64,000 bases of DNA, from NCBI RefSeq assembly GCF_020177575.1, contig NZ_JAHTBK010000001.1, positions 372,001 to 436,000 on the forward strand, in the 5' to 3' direction. Source of the stretch: Hasllibacter sp. MH4015. Its GTDB lineage: Bacteria; Pseudomonadota; Alphaproteobacteria; Rhodobacterales; Rhodobacteraceae. The notes below the pieces were generated by a model that was given only the letters and a program-made list of their open reading frames with translations, ran no database searches and was not told the DNA's origin. Below are positions 34,621 to 43,889 of the stretch, piece after piece. Numbering within the stretch: position 1 is the stretch's first letter; every line of letters begins with the position of its first letter. The translations under genes were made by a program, and so were the position numbers.

Positions 34621-35319
34621 ATGCGCATCCCACTCGCTTTGATTACCGCTTTCTCGTTGGGGGCCTGCGTCGCGCCCCAACCGACCGCGGCACCGGCCCC
34701 CGATAATGCCGCACCCACGGCGGTTCCGGTCTCGGTTGCACGCGCCATTGAAGTCACGCGCCGGATCGAGCCGGTGGCCGAGGCCGTCTGCCGGGCCGAG
34801 ACACCGCAGCAGAACTGCGATTTCAACATATTCGTCAATCGCGACCCGCGCCTGGGCGTCAATGCGTTTCAGACAATCGACCCCGAAAGCGGGCGGCCCG
34901 TCATCATCCTGACCGTCGGGTTGATCCGGGCCGTGCGCAACGATGATGAGCTGGCCTTCGTCATTGGCCACGAGGCCGCGCATCACATCGCGCAGCATAT
35001 CGCGGCGCAGCAGGCCGCGGCGCAGGCCGGCGCGCAGATCTTCGGGGCCAATGCACAACAACAAGGCTTCAGTCGCGCCCAGGTCATCGAGGCTGCGAAT
35101 CTCGGCGCGCTTGTCGGGGCACGGCGCTTCGGACAGGCGGCGGAATTGGAGGCCGACGCGCTTGGCACCCTGATCGGATGCGCGGCCGGATACGACGCGA
35201 TTGTCGGCGCACGGTTCTTCACGCAACTCCCCGACCCGGAGGCGGATATCCTCAGCACTCACCCTCCCAACGCCCGAAGGGTGGAGATCGTGCGGCGCGC
35301 GGCGGCAGAATTCTGTTGA
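34621..35319 (+). CDS. M48-family metalloprotease lipoprotein
   Basis: A 232-residue envelope protease with a lipobox ('FSLGACVAP'), then the peptidase unit. Zinc motif HEAAH is at 117-121 in 'FVIGHEAAHHIAQHI', the third-ligand Glu lies in 'AAELEADALGTLI', and 'THPPNARRVEIVRR' is the usual C-terminal signature. Related proteins (LoiP/BepA type) act in outer-membrane quality control. GGAGG lies 5 nt before ATG 34621; an upstream ATG at 34573 lacks one and precedes the lipobox too far. Confidence 0.9.
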   Translation: MRIPLALITAFSLGACVAPQPTAAPAPDNAAPTAVPVSVARAIEVTRRIEPVAEAVCRAETPQQNCDFNIFVNRDPRLGVNAFQTIDPESGRPVIILTVGLIRAVRNDDELAFVIGHEAAHHIAQHIAAQQAAAQAGAQIFGANAQQQGFSRAQVIEAANLGALVGARRFGQAAELEADALGTLIGCAAGYDAIVGARFFTQLPDPEADILSTHPPNARRVEIVRRAAAEFC

Positions 35320-35673
35320 TGCGGGACCAGCGCGGCCCGTCGCCTTGAGGCAGATCGAAGGCGTCGTCTGCGATCGCCGCTCCGAATGCGTGGGTGAGCG
35401 GGCGGAGGGCGCTGACCGCTCCGACACGTGGAGGACGGGGCCGGGACACTCGACTCTTAGATGCTGGAGCGGGCGGGAAGACGCGATCATCTGGTGATCG
35501 TGACGCGCGTGCAAGGGGGCAAACGTCCGGGCGACGAGCGGCTTCGCGATGCCACAACCTGCGTGCGTACCTATCTGGAGAAATAACCGAAACTGGAGGA
35601 TTGCCGGAATTGACGCCCCCGCGCCCGCCGCGCAGGGTGGCGCAGATTATTTGCATTCAGAATTGGAAACCCG
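35320..35673. other. 354-bp gap with no confident gene
   Basis: Both strands carry short open frames here, but each lacks a ribosome site or runs into neighbouring genes, and none encodes a recognisable protein. No tRNA fold, terminator or repeat was found. It may be a decayed gene or the long leader of the gene at 35674. Composition is GC-rich, like the coding DNA around it. Confidence 0.5.
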
Positions 35674-36021
35674 ATGTTCCCCACGCTCTTCCGCACGTCT
35701 ATCGCTGCCGGTGTCATTCTTGCCAGTACCGTTGCCGCCTTCGCCGATATCATGGGCGATTTCTATGCCTACGGACGCAACCCCGACGGCTCCGCCTATT
35801 CCGGGACGGTGGAAATTATCGACAATGGTAATGGCACGGTCACCGTCGAATGGTCTGTCGGAAGCGAATATTCCGGCGTCGGCATCCTGAGCGGGGATGT
35901 CCTGACCGTGGAGTGGGGAGCCGATGATCGGGCGTTCTACATCGTCATGCCGGACGGGGAGTTGCATGGAACCTGGGCCGATGGCACGGGCCTGGAACTG
36001 CTTAGCCGGACGGAGCGTTAG
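35674..36021 (+). CDS. Small secreted beta-rich protein, function unknown
   Basis: A 115-residue protein with signal peptide '[16 protein letters not shown]' before DIMGD. The mature part alternates short beta strands with Gly/Asn/Asp turns ('[29 protein letters not shown]', '[23 protein letters not shown]'), giving a small beta-sandwich or barrel look. It is somewhat less GC-rich than its neighbours. It is convergent with rimO, overlapping by 4 bp at the stops. No family was recognised. Confidence 0.72.
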   Translation: MFPTLFRTSIAAGVILASTVAAFADIMGDFYAYGRNPDGSAYSGTVEIIDNGNGTVTVEWSVGSEYSGVGILSGDVLTVEWGADDRAFYIVMPDGELHGTWADGTGLELLSRTER

Positions 36022-37385
36022 GGCACGATCCGTCCCCACAGGTCGTAATCGCTGGCCTCGTCCACCTCGACACTCACCATGTCGCCTGGGGCAAGCCCCT
36101 CGAACCCCTCGTCAATAAAGAGGTTTCCGTCGATTTCCGGCGCGTCGGCGATTGTGCGGCATGTGGCGCCGTCCGCATCGACCGCATCGACCAACACCTG
36201 CTGGCGCGTGCCGACCTTCGCAGCCAGCTTGGCCTCCGAGATCGCTTGCGCCTTTTCCATGAAACGGGTCCAGCGGTCCTGTTTGACCTCATCCGGCACG
36301 TGATCCGGCAACCCGTTGGACCGCGCGCCGTCGACGTTTTCATATTGGAAGCACCCGACACGGTCCAATTGTGCCTCGTCCATCCAATCCAGAAGCGTCT
36401 GGAATTCCGCTTCCGTCTCTCCCGGATAGCCGACGATGAAGGTGGAGCGCAGCACGATCTCCGGGCAGTCGCGCCGCCAGGCCGCGATTTCATCCAATGT
36501 CCGGGACGCGGCGGCGGGCCTCGCCATCCGGCGCAGCGTGTCGGGATGGGCGTGCTGAAAGGGAATATCGAGGTAGGGGAGCAGTCCATTCGCCGGGTCG
36601 GCCATGATCGGGATCAGATCGCGCACATGGGGATAGGGGTAGACATAATGCAGCCGCACCCAGGCGCCCATTGTGGATAAATCCCGGGATAGGTTGAGGA
36701 TCGGAAACTTGTCCTCCCGCCCCTTCCAATCGGTGCCATAGGCGGACGTGTCTTGAGAGATCACGAGGATCTCTTTTACGCCCGCTTCGACCAGCTTTTC
36801 GGCCTCGCGCAGCACGGCGGCTTGCGGGCGGCTTGCCAGCTTTCCGCGCATGTCGGGGATGATGCAGAATTTGCACTTGTGATCGCAGCCCTCGGCAATC
36901 TTGAGATACGCGTAATGCCGAGGCGTCAGTTTCACGCCCGCGGGCGGCAAAAGGTCGATGAACGGATCGGGCGCAGGCGGGACGGCGGCGTGAACCGCGT
37001 CAAGCACCTGTTCATATTGTTGGGGGCCGGTCACAGCCAGCACCTTGGGATGGGCGCCGGTGATGTAATCCGGCTCCGCGCCCAAGCAGCCGGTGACGAT
37101 GACCCGGCTATTGGCATCCAGCGCCTCGCCGATCGCTTCAAGGCTCTCGGCCTTGGCGCTGTCGAGGAACCCGCACGTGTTCACGATCACCGCTTCGGCC
37201 CCCTCGTAATCGGGACTGATCGCGTATCCCTCCGCCCGCAGCCGGGTCAGAATGCGCTCCGAATCCACCAGCGCCTTTGGACATCCAAGCGACACCATGC
37301 CGATCTTCGGCTGGCCGGGGCGGGCGGCATCGGGGACCTGGGCGCGGGCCAGATCGGGGCGAAGGTTCGGGGGATTGTCTGCCAT
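36018..37385 (-). CDS. rimO: Ribosomal protein S12 methylthiotransferase RimO
   Basis: A radical-SAM methylthiotransferase of 455 residues that modifies an Asp of ribosomal protein S12. The N-terminal UPF0004 domain has its three cluster cysteines in '[12 protein letters not shown]', '[11 protein letters not shown]' and 'VTGCLGAEP'. The radical SAM motif is 'CDHKCKFC', and a TRAM domain lies at the C-terminus ('[11 protein letters not shown]', '[14 protein letters not shown]'). '[10 protein letters not shown]' favours RimO over MiaB. It is slightly longer than E. coli RimO because of an N-terminal Pro-rich tail. Confidence 0.95.
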   Translation of the reverse strand: MADNPPNLRPDLARAQVPDAARPGQPKIGMVSLGCPKALVDSERILTRLRAEGYAISPDYEGAEAVIVNTCGFLDSAKAESLEAIGEALDANSRVIVTGCLGAEPDYITGAHPKVLAVTGPQQYEQVLDAVHAAVPPAPDPFIDLLPPAGVKLTPRHYAYLKIAEGCDHKCKFCIIPDMRGKLASRPQAAVLREAEKLVEAGVKEILVISQDTSAYGTDWKGREDKFPILNLSRDLSTMGAWVRLHYVYPYPHVRDLIPIMADPANGLLPYLDIPFQHAHPDTLRRMARPAAASRTLDEIAAWRRDCPEIVLRSTFIVGYPGETEAEFQTLLDWMDEAQLDRVGCFQYENVDGARSNGLPDHVPDEVKQDRWTRFMEKAQAISEAKLAAKVGTRQQVLVDAVDADGATCRTIADAPEIDGNLFIDEGFEGLAPGDMVSVEVDEASDYDLWGRIVP

Positions 37386-37437
37386 GGCGCTTGCTACCCG
37401 CGCAGGCCCGCTTGGGAAAGGGGCAATCTCGGGTCGC

Positions 37438-38529
37438 TCAGGCCTTGCGGCAGATCATGTAGCAATGGACGTAATCCATCGCGTGCCCGTCCGGGTGTTC
37501 GGCCACGCGCGCCACGTATCTGTCGTAGAAAGCGTCGACGATGGCCGCCCGCTCCTCCGTCGGGCGCGTGCTGTCCAATCCTTTGAGAAACACAGGCTCT
37601 GACCAGCTGCGCAAGGTGGGGACGTAGTCCCGCGCGAACCGCGCCGCATCGCCGTGATCCGCGAAGGCGGCGGCAAAGGGGCAGGGAACCACGCGGGTCT
37701 CCAGATGCTCAAGGCGCAGGCCGGCATCGGCCACCGGCCCGCCGTCCAACGGTGCGCGGAATTCCTCTACGGTGCGATAGACCTGCGGGAAGTTCGTCGC
37801 CTCGAATTCGGCTTGGGTGATCGTGCCGTCCTTGACCATCTCGGCCCACAATTCCGCGAATGTGTCGTGCATGGACACGCCGCCGGTATCGCCAAGCCAA
37901 TACCCGTTCTCGTCGATCCCGAAATTGAACAGCGCAAGCACCCCGCCGGAGCGTAATTCACGCGCGCGCATCATCAGGAAGTTCTCCCAATCCCGCGCGC
38001 CCTGGGCCTGAAACGCCGCCCGCACGTCGCCTTCGGCGCGGACCATGTGCAGGTGATCGGGGATGTCGCAGGGGACGTCGGCGATGTAATGGCTGGCGGT
38101 TGCGGAGAACCCGAGATCGAGGGTGCCCGCCGGAACGATCTGCTTGTGAAAGGACGTGGCCGACGCGTGGATATGCAGGTCGCTGAAGCGGCCCGCGTAG
38201 CTTTCCATTTCCGTCATGCCATGGACGATCTGAAAGAGGGTCGAAAAGTCCGTTCGGGGCAGATCGGCATAGACCATGCGCAGCAGTATGTCGGGTTCAT
38301 GGTCGCGCACCCGTCCCAATACGTCCCCCACAAGCCCGAGGGATGTGCCGCCATCGGCGCAGCCCATATCGGTCATGGTGAAGATGTCGTTATGGCGCGG
38401 CGGCTGGCGGTCCAGCGCATCGAGGATGAGGCCCACCGCACCGTCCATCACATGCCGTGCGCCGATCGTGGCCCGACTGTAATAGCCCGCACGTTTCATC
38501 GCCATGTAATCGTCAGTCTTCGCGGCCAT
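37438..38529 (-). CDS. SABATH-type SAM-dependent carboxyl methyltransferase
   Basis: A 363-residue protein whose N-terminus '[22 protein letters not shown]' and SAM motif '[19 protein letters not shown]' (from D54) match the SABATH family (salicylate, jasmonate and indole-acetate carboxyl methyltransferases of plants). Further blocks are '[17 protein letters not shown]' (cap/substrate region) and '[26 protein letters not shown]'. Bacterial members exist but are sparse and poorly studied. ATG 38529 was picked since GGGGGA lies 8 nt upstream; an ATG at 38535 is too close to it. No neighbouring biosynthetic genes point to a substrate. Confidence 0.8.
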   Translation of the reverse strand: MAAKTDDYMAMKRAGYYSRATIGARHVMDGAVGLILDALDRQPPRHNDIFTMTDMGCADGGTSLGLVGDVLGRVRDHEPDILLRMVYADLPRTDFSTLFQIVHGMTEMESYAGRFSDLHIHASATSFHKQIVPAGTLDLGFSATASHYIADVPCDIPDHLHMVRAEGDVRAAFQAQGARDWENFLMMRARELRSGGVLALFNFGIDENGYWLGDTGGVSMHDTFAELWAEMVKDGTITQAEFEATNFPQVYRTVEEFRAPLDGGPVADAGLRLEHLETRVVPCPFAAAFADHGDAARFARDYVPTLRSWSEPVFLKGLDSTRPTEERAAIVDAFYDRYVARVAEHPDGHAMDYVHCYMICRKA

Positions 38530-38672
38530 CACCATTCCCCCATTTCGGTTCAGGGTGTGCGGATGCGGGCGGCGGATCAAGGGAAACCATCGGCGAAACC
38601 TCGCACGGGCGCGCACGGAAGGGATGGGCGCGGCGCGGAGGGGCGGATAGGTTGGGGCCGAACGTGACGCGA

Positions 38673-40496
38673 ATGGGCCGTTTCATGCGATGGATCTTGC
38701 GACTGACCGGGGCACTGATCGTGCTGGTCGCCCTCGTGGCGGGGGTGTTCCTGTTCCTGCCGACCGAGCGCGTGGCCCAAAGCGTCACGGAGCGCCTGTC
38801 GGAGATCACCGGGCGCGACGTGCGCATTGACGGCCCCGTGCGCGTGACGTTGTGGCCGACCTTGAGCGTTCTGGCGCGGGATTTGCGCGTCGCGAATCCC
38901 GACTGGGCCGGGCCCGCGCCGATGATCGCAGCCGACGAGGCGCGGATCGACCTGACGTGGGGGGCGCTATTTTCCGGCGATGTCCATGTGCAAAGTCTTG
39001 AGCTTGCCGGCGCGAACCTTCGCTTTGTGCGCGGCGCGGACGGGCGTGTGTCGTGGAACGGGAACGGCCTGACGCCCACGGCCCTGTGGCTCGCCTTCGA
39101 CCGGGCGGAGATTTCCCGAAGCCGGTTGCTTTTCGTGGATCAACAGCGCGATCAGCGGTGGAGGGGCGCGCTCGACACCGCCATCATCGCGTTGCCGGAG
39201 GCTGGTGGCGCGGCAAGCATCGTGGCCAGGGGCCGCTTGGGCAACGTGCCGCTTGAGGTGACGGCGACCCTGGCCGGGATCGCGGAGCTGATGGACGGGG
39301 AAAGCCAGCCTTTGCGCGCGGACCTTGTCTGGCCCGGCGGTGACGTGACATTCGACGGTCGCGCGGCCCTTGAGGGGCTGGTGGAGGGGCAGGTCGATCT
39401 GGACGCGCCGGATCTTGGCCAGCTCATCACCGCCCTCGGTCTCGTGATGCCGGACCTGCCCGACCGGTTGGGGCGCGACCATATCGGTGTGACGGGGGAG
39501 ATGACGTTCACCCCCGACGGAACAATCCACCTGCGCGACGGGGTGTTGCGGCTTGACGAGACGGAGTTGAACATCGCCCTCGATCGCGAGGCCGGAGAAG
39601 ATCGCCCGATGCTGCGCGGTACGGTGACGGGTGGTGTGGTCGCGCTGCCGGGTCTGGCGCTTCTGGACGACGGCGCATGGTCGGATCGGATGCTGGACGT
39701 GTCGGGCTTGTTCGCCACGGATGCCGACCTGACCATCCGGGCCGATACGCTTGATCTTGGTGGCACGACCCTGTCGGAGGTCGATCTGCGCGCAACGCTC
39801 GATCGTGGTCGGTTGGTTTTCGATATTGCTGGTTTGCGCGCCTATGGCGGGCTGGTGGCGGGGGAATTCGTGGTCAACGGGCGCGGCGGTCTGTCGGTGG
39901 GGGGCGACCTGATCTTCGCCAATGCAGATATGGGCGCGGCCCTGTTGGACCTTGCGGGGGTCGAGGGGGTCGAGGGCGCCGGATCGGTCAGCGTCGAATT
40001 CCTGGGCGTTGGCGACGACATGCGCACCATCGTGGACGGGCTGGAGGCAGAGGGTGATCTGACCCTTGGTGCCGGCAACCTGCCGATCGCCGCCCTGGCG
40101 GAGGTTGGGGACGGCGCGCAGATCTTTGATCGCATCATGGCGGATTTCCGCGTGCGGGAGGGTGTGGTGTTGAGCGATGAAGTGGTGATCTTCGCGCCGT
40201 GGGGCAATGTGGACGGTGCGGGGCGTGCGGACCTGTTGACGCGCACGCTCACGTTCCGCATGACGCCCGGCGAAAGCGCCATACCACTCCTGATCGAAGG
40301 GCCGTGGGCAAATCCGGAGGTCGGGCCGGACCCGGCCGCCCTGGCACGCATGGAAGAGACCGCGACGGCGGCACGCGAAAACCGCCCATGGCAGGCGCTT
40401 GAAGCATTGGCGGAGGAACCGGCGCCATTCGAGCTTACCCTGCCGGAGGCGGAAGACACGGGGGCGGACGGCCCTGAGACTGAGGATGTGAATTGA
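38673..40496 (+). CDS. AsmA-family envelope protein
   Basis: A 607-residue protein with an N-terminal membrane helix ('ILRLTGALIVLVALVAGVFLFLP') and a long periplasmic AsmA/DUF-type beta-rich body ('ITGRDVRIDGPVRVTLWPTLSVLARDLRVANPDWAG' is the AsmA N-terminal signature). C-terminal 'LTFRMTPGESAIPLLIEGPWANP' is the AsmA_2 region. Relatives form bridge-like lipid-transport or outer-membrane-assembly proteins. ATG 38673 is used; ATG 38685 is an alternative. The last codon overlaps the start of the downstream transglycosylase gene. Confidence 0.88.
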   Translation: MGRFMRWILRLTGALIVLVALVAGVFLFLPTERVAQSVTERLSEITGRDVRIDGPVRVTLWPTLSVLARDLRVANPDWAGPAPMIAADEARIDLTWGALFSGDVHVQSLELAGANLRFVRGADGRVSWNGNGLTPTALWLAFDRAEISRSRLLFVDQQRDQRWRGALDTAIIALPEAGGAASIVARGRLGNVPLEVTATLAGIAELMDGESQPLRADLVWPGGDVTFDGRAALEGLVEGQVDLDAPDLGQLITALGLVMPDLPDRLGRDHIGVTGEMTFTPDGTIHLRDGVLRLDETELNIALDREAGEDRPMLRGTVTGGVVALPGLALLDDGAWSDRMLDVSGLFATDADLTIRADTLDLGGTTLSEVDLRATLDRGRLVFDIAGLRAYGGLVAGEFVVNGRGGLSVGGDLIFANADMGAALLDLAGVEGVEGAGSVSVEFLGVGDDMRTIVDGLEAEGDLTLGAGNLPIAALAEVGDGAQIFDRIMADFRVREGVVLSDEVVIFAPWGNVDGAGRADLLTRTLTFRMTPGESAIPLLIEGPWANPEVGPDPAALARMEETATAARENRPWQALEALAEEPAPFELTLPEAEDTGADGPETEDVN

Positions 40497-41020
40497 TGAC
40501 AATCGGAATGCGCAATCTTTTGGCCCTTGCCCTGTGTGGCGTGCTGGCGGGATGTGGCGGCGGGGGCGGCGGTATCCTTGGCTTCGGAAGCCAGGGGGAG
40601 CGCGGTATCCCCGCGGGCCAGCCCGCCCTTTATCCCGGAGAAACGGCGCAGATGCGCGTGCTCGTCAACGAATACGCCACCCGGCACGACATCCCCACGG
40701 CCCTTCTGCACCGCGTGATCCAGCGCGAAAGCGATTATCGCGCCGATGCGCGCAATGGCCCCTATTACGGTCTGATGCAGATCCTGCCGGAAACCGCGCG
40801 GGGGATGGGGTTCGAGGGTACACCGAACGACCTGCTGGATGCCCGCACGAACCTTGAATATGCGGGGCGATACCTGCGGGGGGCGTGGCTGGTCAGCGAC
40901 GGGGATATCGACGCGGCCGTGATGTGGTACGCGCGCGGCTATTATTACGAAGCGCGGAACCGCTGCATGTTGGTTGAAACCGGATTGCGCCAGCGCGAGG
41001 TCGCCCGCCATTGCCGGTAG
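40496..41020 (+). CDS. Lytic transglycosylase lipoprotein
   Basis: A 174-residue SLT-domain protein with a lipobox ending in C20 ('VLAGCG', followed by a run of Gly). The catalytic Glu is E78 in 'VIQRESDYRADARNGPYYGLMQILPETARGMG', and 'NLEYAGRYLRGAWL' and 'VMWYARGYYYEA' are the lysozyme-like core. It cleaves peptidoglycan glycan strands. ATG 40496 overlaps the AsmA stop (TGATG), so it is coupled to that gene; a TTG at 40493 is also in frame. Confidence 0.88.
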   Translation: MTIGMRNLLALALCGVLAGCGGGGGGILGFGSQGERGIPAGQPALYPGETAQMRVLVNEYATRHDIPTALLHRVIQRESDYRADARNGPYYGLMQILPETARGMGFEGTPNDLLDARTNLEYAGRYLRGAWLVSDGDIDAAVMWYARGYYYEARNRCMLVETGLRQREVARHCR

Positions 41021-41074
41021 GCGGTTGGTGCTGGTCTAAGGGGGCTGGCTAGGGCCGATTGCGCCAGGAAGCCG

Positions 41075-41103
41075 ATCCCATGGGAACATGAATACCATGG
41101 GAT
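41075..41103. other. Inverted repeat between transglycosylase and gcrA
   Basis: ATCCCATGG (41075-41083) and CCATGGGAT (41095-41103) form a perfect 9-bp inverted repeat with an 11-bp centre. It lies in the 150-bp gap between two convergent gene ends and has no T-run. Each arm contains the 6-bp palindrome CCATGG. Its purpose is unknown. Confidence 0.45.
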
Positions 41104-41170
41104 TCAGCTGGTTACGGGCCAGTATTGCATGCTCACCCGTGATCGGTCGGCAACTGCAACGCCCAAGACG

Positions 41171-41767
41171 TCAGCGGCGTCGGTCCCGGCGCGAGGACAT
41201 CGGCTGGAACGCCACGCCCACATGGGCCTCGCAATAGGGTTTGCCCTGTTGCACAGGCAGGCCGCAGAAATAGAAATCCTCGGTCGCCGGATCGCCGATG
41301 GGCCATTTACACACCCGTTCGGTCAGCTCCATCAGGCTGATCTTCTTGGCGTGCTTCTCCACCTCGTTGACCTTGGCGAGCGCCTCGGGGCTGATCTCGT
41401 TGGCCGACGGCTGCGGCGGCAGGGGCTGGCCCGCAGGTGCGATGGGTTTGCGCAGGGGGGTCACGTTCGAGGGACGTGCGGCGGGCACGGCGGCGGGCGC
41501 CTCTGCGGCCTTTTTCGCGGTCGCCGGTTTCGCGGCAGGCGCGTCGGCCTTGTTGGTGGCCGGGGCTTCGGCCTTGGTTGCTGCCGCTGGTTTCGACGGG
41601 GCCGATGTGCCCCCGCCGCCTGAGCGGTTGGACAGGCCCAGGCGATGCACCTTGCCGATCACGGCGTTGCGCGTCACGCCGCCCAATTCCTTGGCGATCT
41701 GGCTGGCGGATTGACCCTCCCCCCACATCTTCTTCAACAACTCGACCCGTTCGTCGGTCCAGGACAT
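41171..41767 (-). CDS. gcrA: Cell cycle regulator GcrA
   Basis: A 198-residue alphaproteobacterial transcription factor. The N-terminal helix-turn-helix 'SWTDERVELLKKMWGEGQSASQIAKELGGVTRNAVIGKVHRLGL' is the GcrA signature. A long Ala/Pro/Lys linker is followed by the C-terminal block with Cys residues ('CKWPIGDPATEDFYFCGLPVQQGKPYCEAH'). GcrA binds sigma-70 and acts on promoters with methylated GANTC sites. ATG 41767 follows an AAGGG site. It stands alone, as usual. Confidence 0.95.
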   Translation of the reverse strand: MSWTDERVELLKKMWGEGQSASQIAKELGGVTRNAVIGKVHRLGLSNRSGGGGTSAPSKPAAATKAEAPATNKADAPAAKPATAKKAAEAPAAVPAARPSNVTPLRKPIAPAGQPLPPQPSANEISPEALAKVNEVEKHAKKISLMELTERVCKWPIGDPATEDFYFCGLPVQQGKPYCEAHVGVAFQPMSSRRDRRR

Positions 41768-41918
41768 GGATGGCACCCTTCCGATTGTCGTCACTCCGCG
41801 CGCGGGGCGCGCTTGGTCTCAGCCCGGCTATATGGGGGGCGGAGCGCGTAATTGAAAGCCCTATTCTAGGGGCCGCGCGCGCGGGCGCAAGGCCGGGCTT
41901 GGAAAGGCGAGGCCTGCC

Positions 41919-42812
41919 TCAGGTGAGAGGTCCGCGCGCCCGTGCCTCTCGCCAGGCCAGAAGGGCCGCGCCCGCGATGATGATGGCGGCCCCCAGAAGC
42001 GACAAGCCGGTCGGTGTGACCCCGAAGACGGCGAAATCGAAACCCGCGGCGAAGACCAGCGTGAGGTAGGAAAACGGCGTGACGAAGCTCGCATCCGCCC
42101 GCGCCATCGCGTTCACGAAGCAGCCCTGCGCTGCGGCCATCGTGACCCCCAAAGCGATCAGCCCCATCCATTGCGCCTGTGTCGGTGCCTGCCACACGGC
42201 GATCACCGCAACGCTTGCAATCACAAGGCCAAGGCTGTTGTTCACGAGCAGGATCTGGATCGGTCGTTCGCGTCCCGACAGCCGCTTGATGAAGGTCAGC
42301 TCCAATCCCAGCGCCAGTGCTGCTCCCAGCGCGAGCAGTGCGCCCACTTGCGCCGCGCCCGCGCCTGGTCGGATCAGGATTAGCGCCCCGGCGAATGCGA
42401 TTGCGGTGGCCAGCCAACGCCACTTTCCCACCCGCTCCCCCAGAAGCGGGATGGCGAGGATCATGCCGAAGACGGGGTTCAGGAAGCTGATCGCCGTGGC
42501 ATCGGCCAGCGGGATCGCGGCGGCGGCGGCGAACATCAGTGTCACGCCCGTGAAGCCGCAAAGCGTGCGCCCGACATGCAAACCGATATGGGGCCGCGTC
42601 AGGCGCGGACACAGGGCGGCGACAATCGCGACAATGGTGAGCCACGCGAACAGGAAGCGCCCGAAGCTGACCTGAAGCGGATGCAGCGCCGGGCCCAACG
42701 CTTCCGTCCCCAGGGCCTTTGCCAGAAGGGTCGTGGCCGCGATGAAGGCGGTGGCGATCACCATGAAGGCAATCGCCGTGCGGGCATTCGGCGGGATCAG
42801 CTTGGCGGTCAT
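41919..42812 (-). CDS. EamA/DMT-superfamily membrane exporter
   Basis: A 297-residue polytopic protein with about ten hydrophobic helices and two EamA repeats, such as 'IPLADATAISFLNPVFGMILAIPLLGERVGKWRW' and 'RADASFVTPFSYLTLVFAAGFDFAVFGVTPT', the characteristic helix-pair endings. Members export amino acids, nucleosides or other metabolites; the substrate is not readable. It is transcribed from the minus strand after argF but 63 bp away, and may form its own unit. Confidence 0.88.
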   Translation of the reverse strand: MTAKLIPPNARTAIAFMVIATAFIAATTLLAKALGTEALGPALHPLQVSFGRFLFAWLTIVAIVAALCPRLTRPHIGLHVGRTLCGFTGVTLMFAAAAAIPLADATAISFLNPVFGMILAIPLLGERVGKWRWLATAIAFAGALILIRPGAGAAQVGALLALGAALALGLELTFIKRLSGRERPIQILLVNNSLGLVIASVAVIAVWQAPTQAQWMGLIALGVTMAAAQGCFVNAMARADASFVTPFSYLTLVFAAGFDFAVFGVTPTGLSLLGAAIIIAGAALLAWREARARGPLT

Positions 42813-42875
42813 GGGGAAGCTATGATCCGGCGCGCGGCCCGGCGCAATGGAGCGCGCGCCGATGGCGGCGCGGTG

Positions 42876-43802
42876 TCAGACGCCGAGGCACCACCGCAAG
42901 ACCGCCTTTTGCGCGTGCAGGCGGTTTTCGGCTTCATCGAAAATGACCGAGCTTGGGCCGTCCATCACCGCATCCGTCACCTCTTCGTTCCGGTGCGCAG
43001 GCAGGCAATGCATGAACAACGCGCCGTCATTGGCGTGGGACATCAGGTCCTCATTCACCTGGTAGGGGCGGAGCTGGTTATGGCGCCGCTCCCGCGTGGT
43101 TTGGCTGTCGTGCATGGAGACCCACGTATCCGCGACGACAAGGTCGGCCCCCGCGACCGCCTTGTACGGATCACGTTCGATCCGCATGTCGGAGCCCTTG
43201 GCGCGCGCCTCGTCCAGGAACACCGCTTCGGGGTCGAGCGTGGGGGGGCCGGAAAAGGTCAGGTCGAACCCGAATTGCCCCGCCGCATGGGCGAAGGACG
43301 CGAAGACGTTGTTGCCGTCCCCGCACCAGGTCACCTTCTTGCCCTTGATCGGGCCGCGATGTTCCTCGAACGTCATGACGTCGGCCATGATCTGGCACGG
43401 ATGGGTGCGGTTCGTCAGCCCGTTGATGACCGGCACGCTGGCATGGTCGGCCATTTCCAGCAAGACATCCTCCTCGAACGTGCGGATCATGATCAGATCG
43501 ACGTAACGGCTGAGCACGCGGGCGGTGTCGGCGATGGTTTCGCCGTGGCCCAACTGCATTTCAGAGCCGCTGAGCACCATGGTCTGCCCGCCCATCTGCC
43601 GCACACCCAGATCGAAGGACACGCGTGTGCGGGTGGAGGGTTTTTCGAAGATCAGCGCAACCATGTGGCCGGCAAGCGGCGTGTCGTCGTCTTCCATCCC
43701 CTTTGGGCGGCCCGCACGTGCCGCCTTCATGCTGCCCGCATGATCGATCATGTGGCGCAGGTCGGCGGGATCTGTCTTGTTGATATCGAGGAAGTGGTTC
43801 AT
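42876..43802 (-). CDS. argF: Ornithine carbamoyltransferase
   Basis: A 308-residue enzyme that makes citrulline from ornithine and carbamoyl phosphate. The carbamoyl-phosphate loop STRTR is at 56-60, 'HPCQ' is present, and 'FMHCLPAHR' is the ornithine/carbamoyl-binding motif. The ornithine-specific SMG-type loop corresponds to 'DTWVSMHD'. It follows argD on the same strand, giving an argD-argF arginine operon with a hairpin element in the gap. Confidence 0.96.
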   Translation of the reverse strand: MNHFLDINKTDPADLRHMIDHAGSMKAARAGRPKGMEDDDTPLAGHMVALIFEKPSTRTRVSFDLGVRQMGGQTMVLSGSEMQLGHGETIADTARVLSRYVDLIMIRTFEEDVLLEMADHASVPVINGLTNRTHPCQIMADVMTFEEHRGPIKGKKVTWCGDGNNVFASFAHAAGQFGFDLTFSGPPTLDPEAVFLDEARAKGSDMRIERDPYKAVAGADLVVADTWVSMHDSQTTRERRHNQLRPYQVNEDLMSHANDGALFMHCLPAHRNEEVTDAVMDGPSSVIFDEAENRLHAQKAVLRWCLGV

Positions 43803-43826
43803 GTCGTGTCGCTTATGGCTTGCCGC

Positions 43827-43880
43827 GGGAGCGAGGGGCCAGCCCCTCGCGCTCCCCGAGGTATTTTCGAAGCAAAGAGG
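43827..43880. repeat. REP-like hairpin in the argD-argF gap
   Basis: GCGAGGGGC (43831-43839) pairs perfectly with GCCCCTCGC (43842-43850), extended by GGGA/CTCCC ends, and is followed by the tail GAGGTATTTTCGAAGCAAAGAGG. The hairpin-plus-TATTT-tail layout recurs at 45915-45980. It probably is a dispersed intergenic repeat and could also stabilise or separate the argD and argF mRNA parts. Confidence 0.55.
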
Positions 43881-43889
43881 GCGCGCGGG

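Noticed and set aside
35320-35673. A tRNA or small RNA gene in the gap
   Set aside because: No cloverleaf, CCA end or promoter-terminator pair could be traced by eye.
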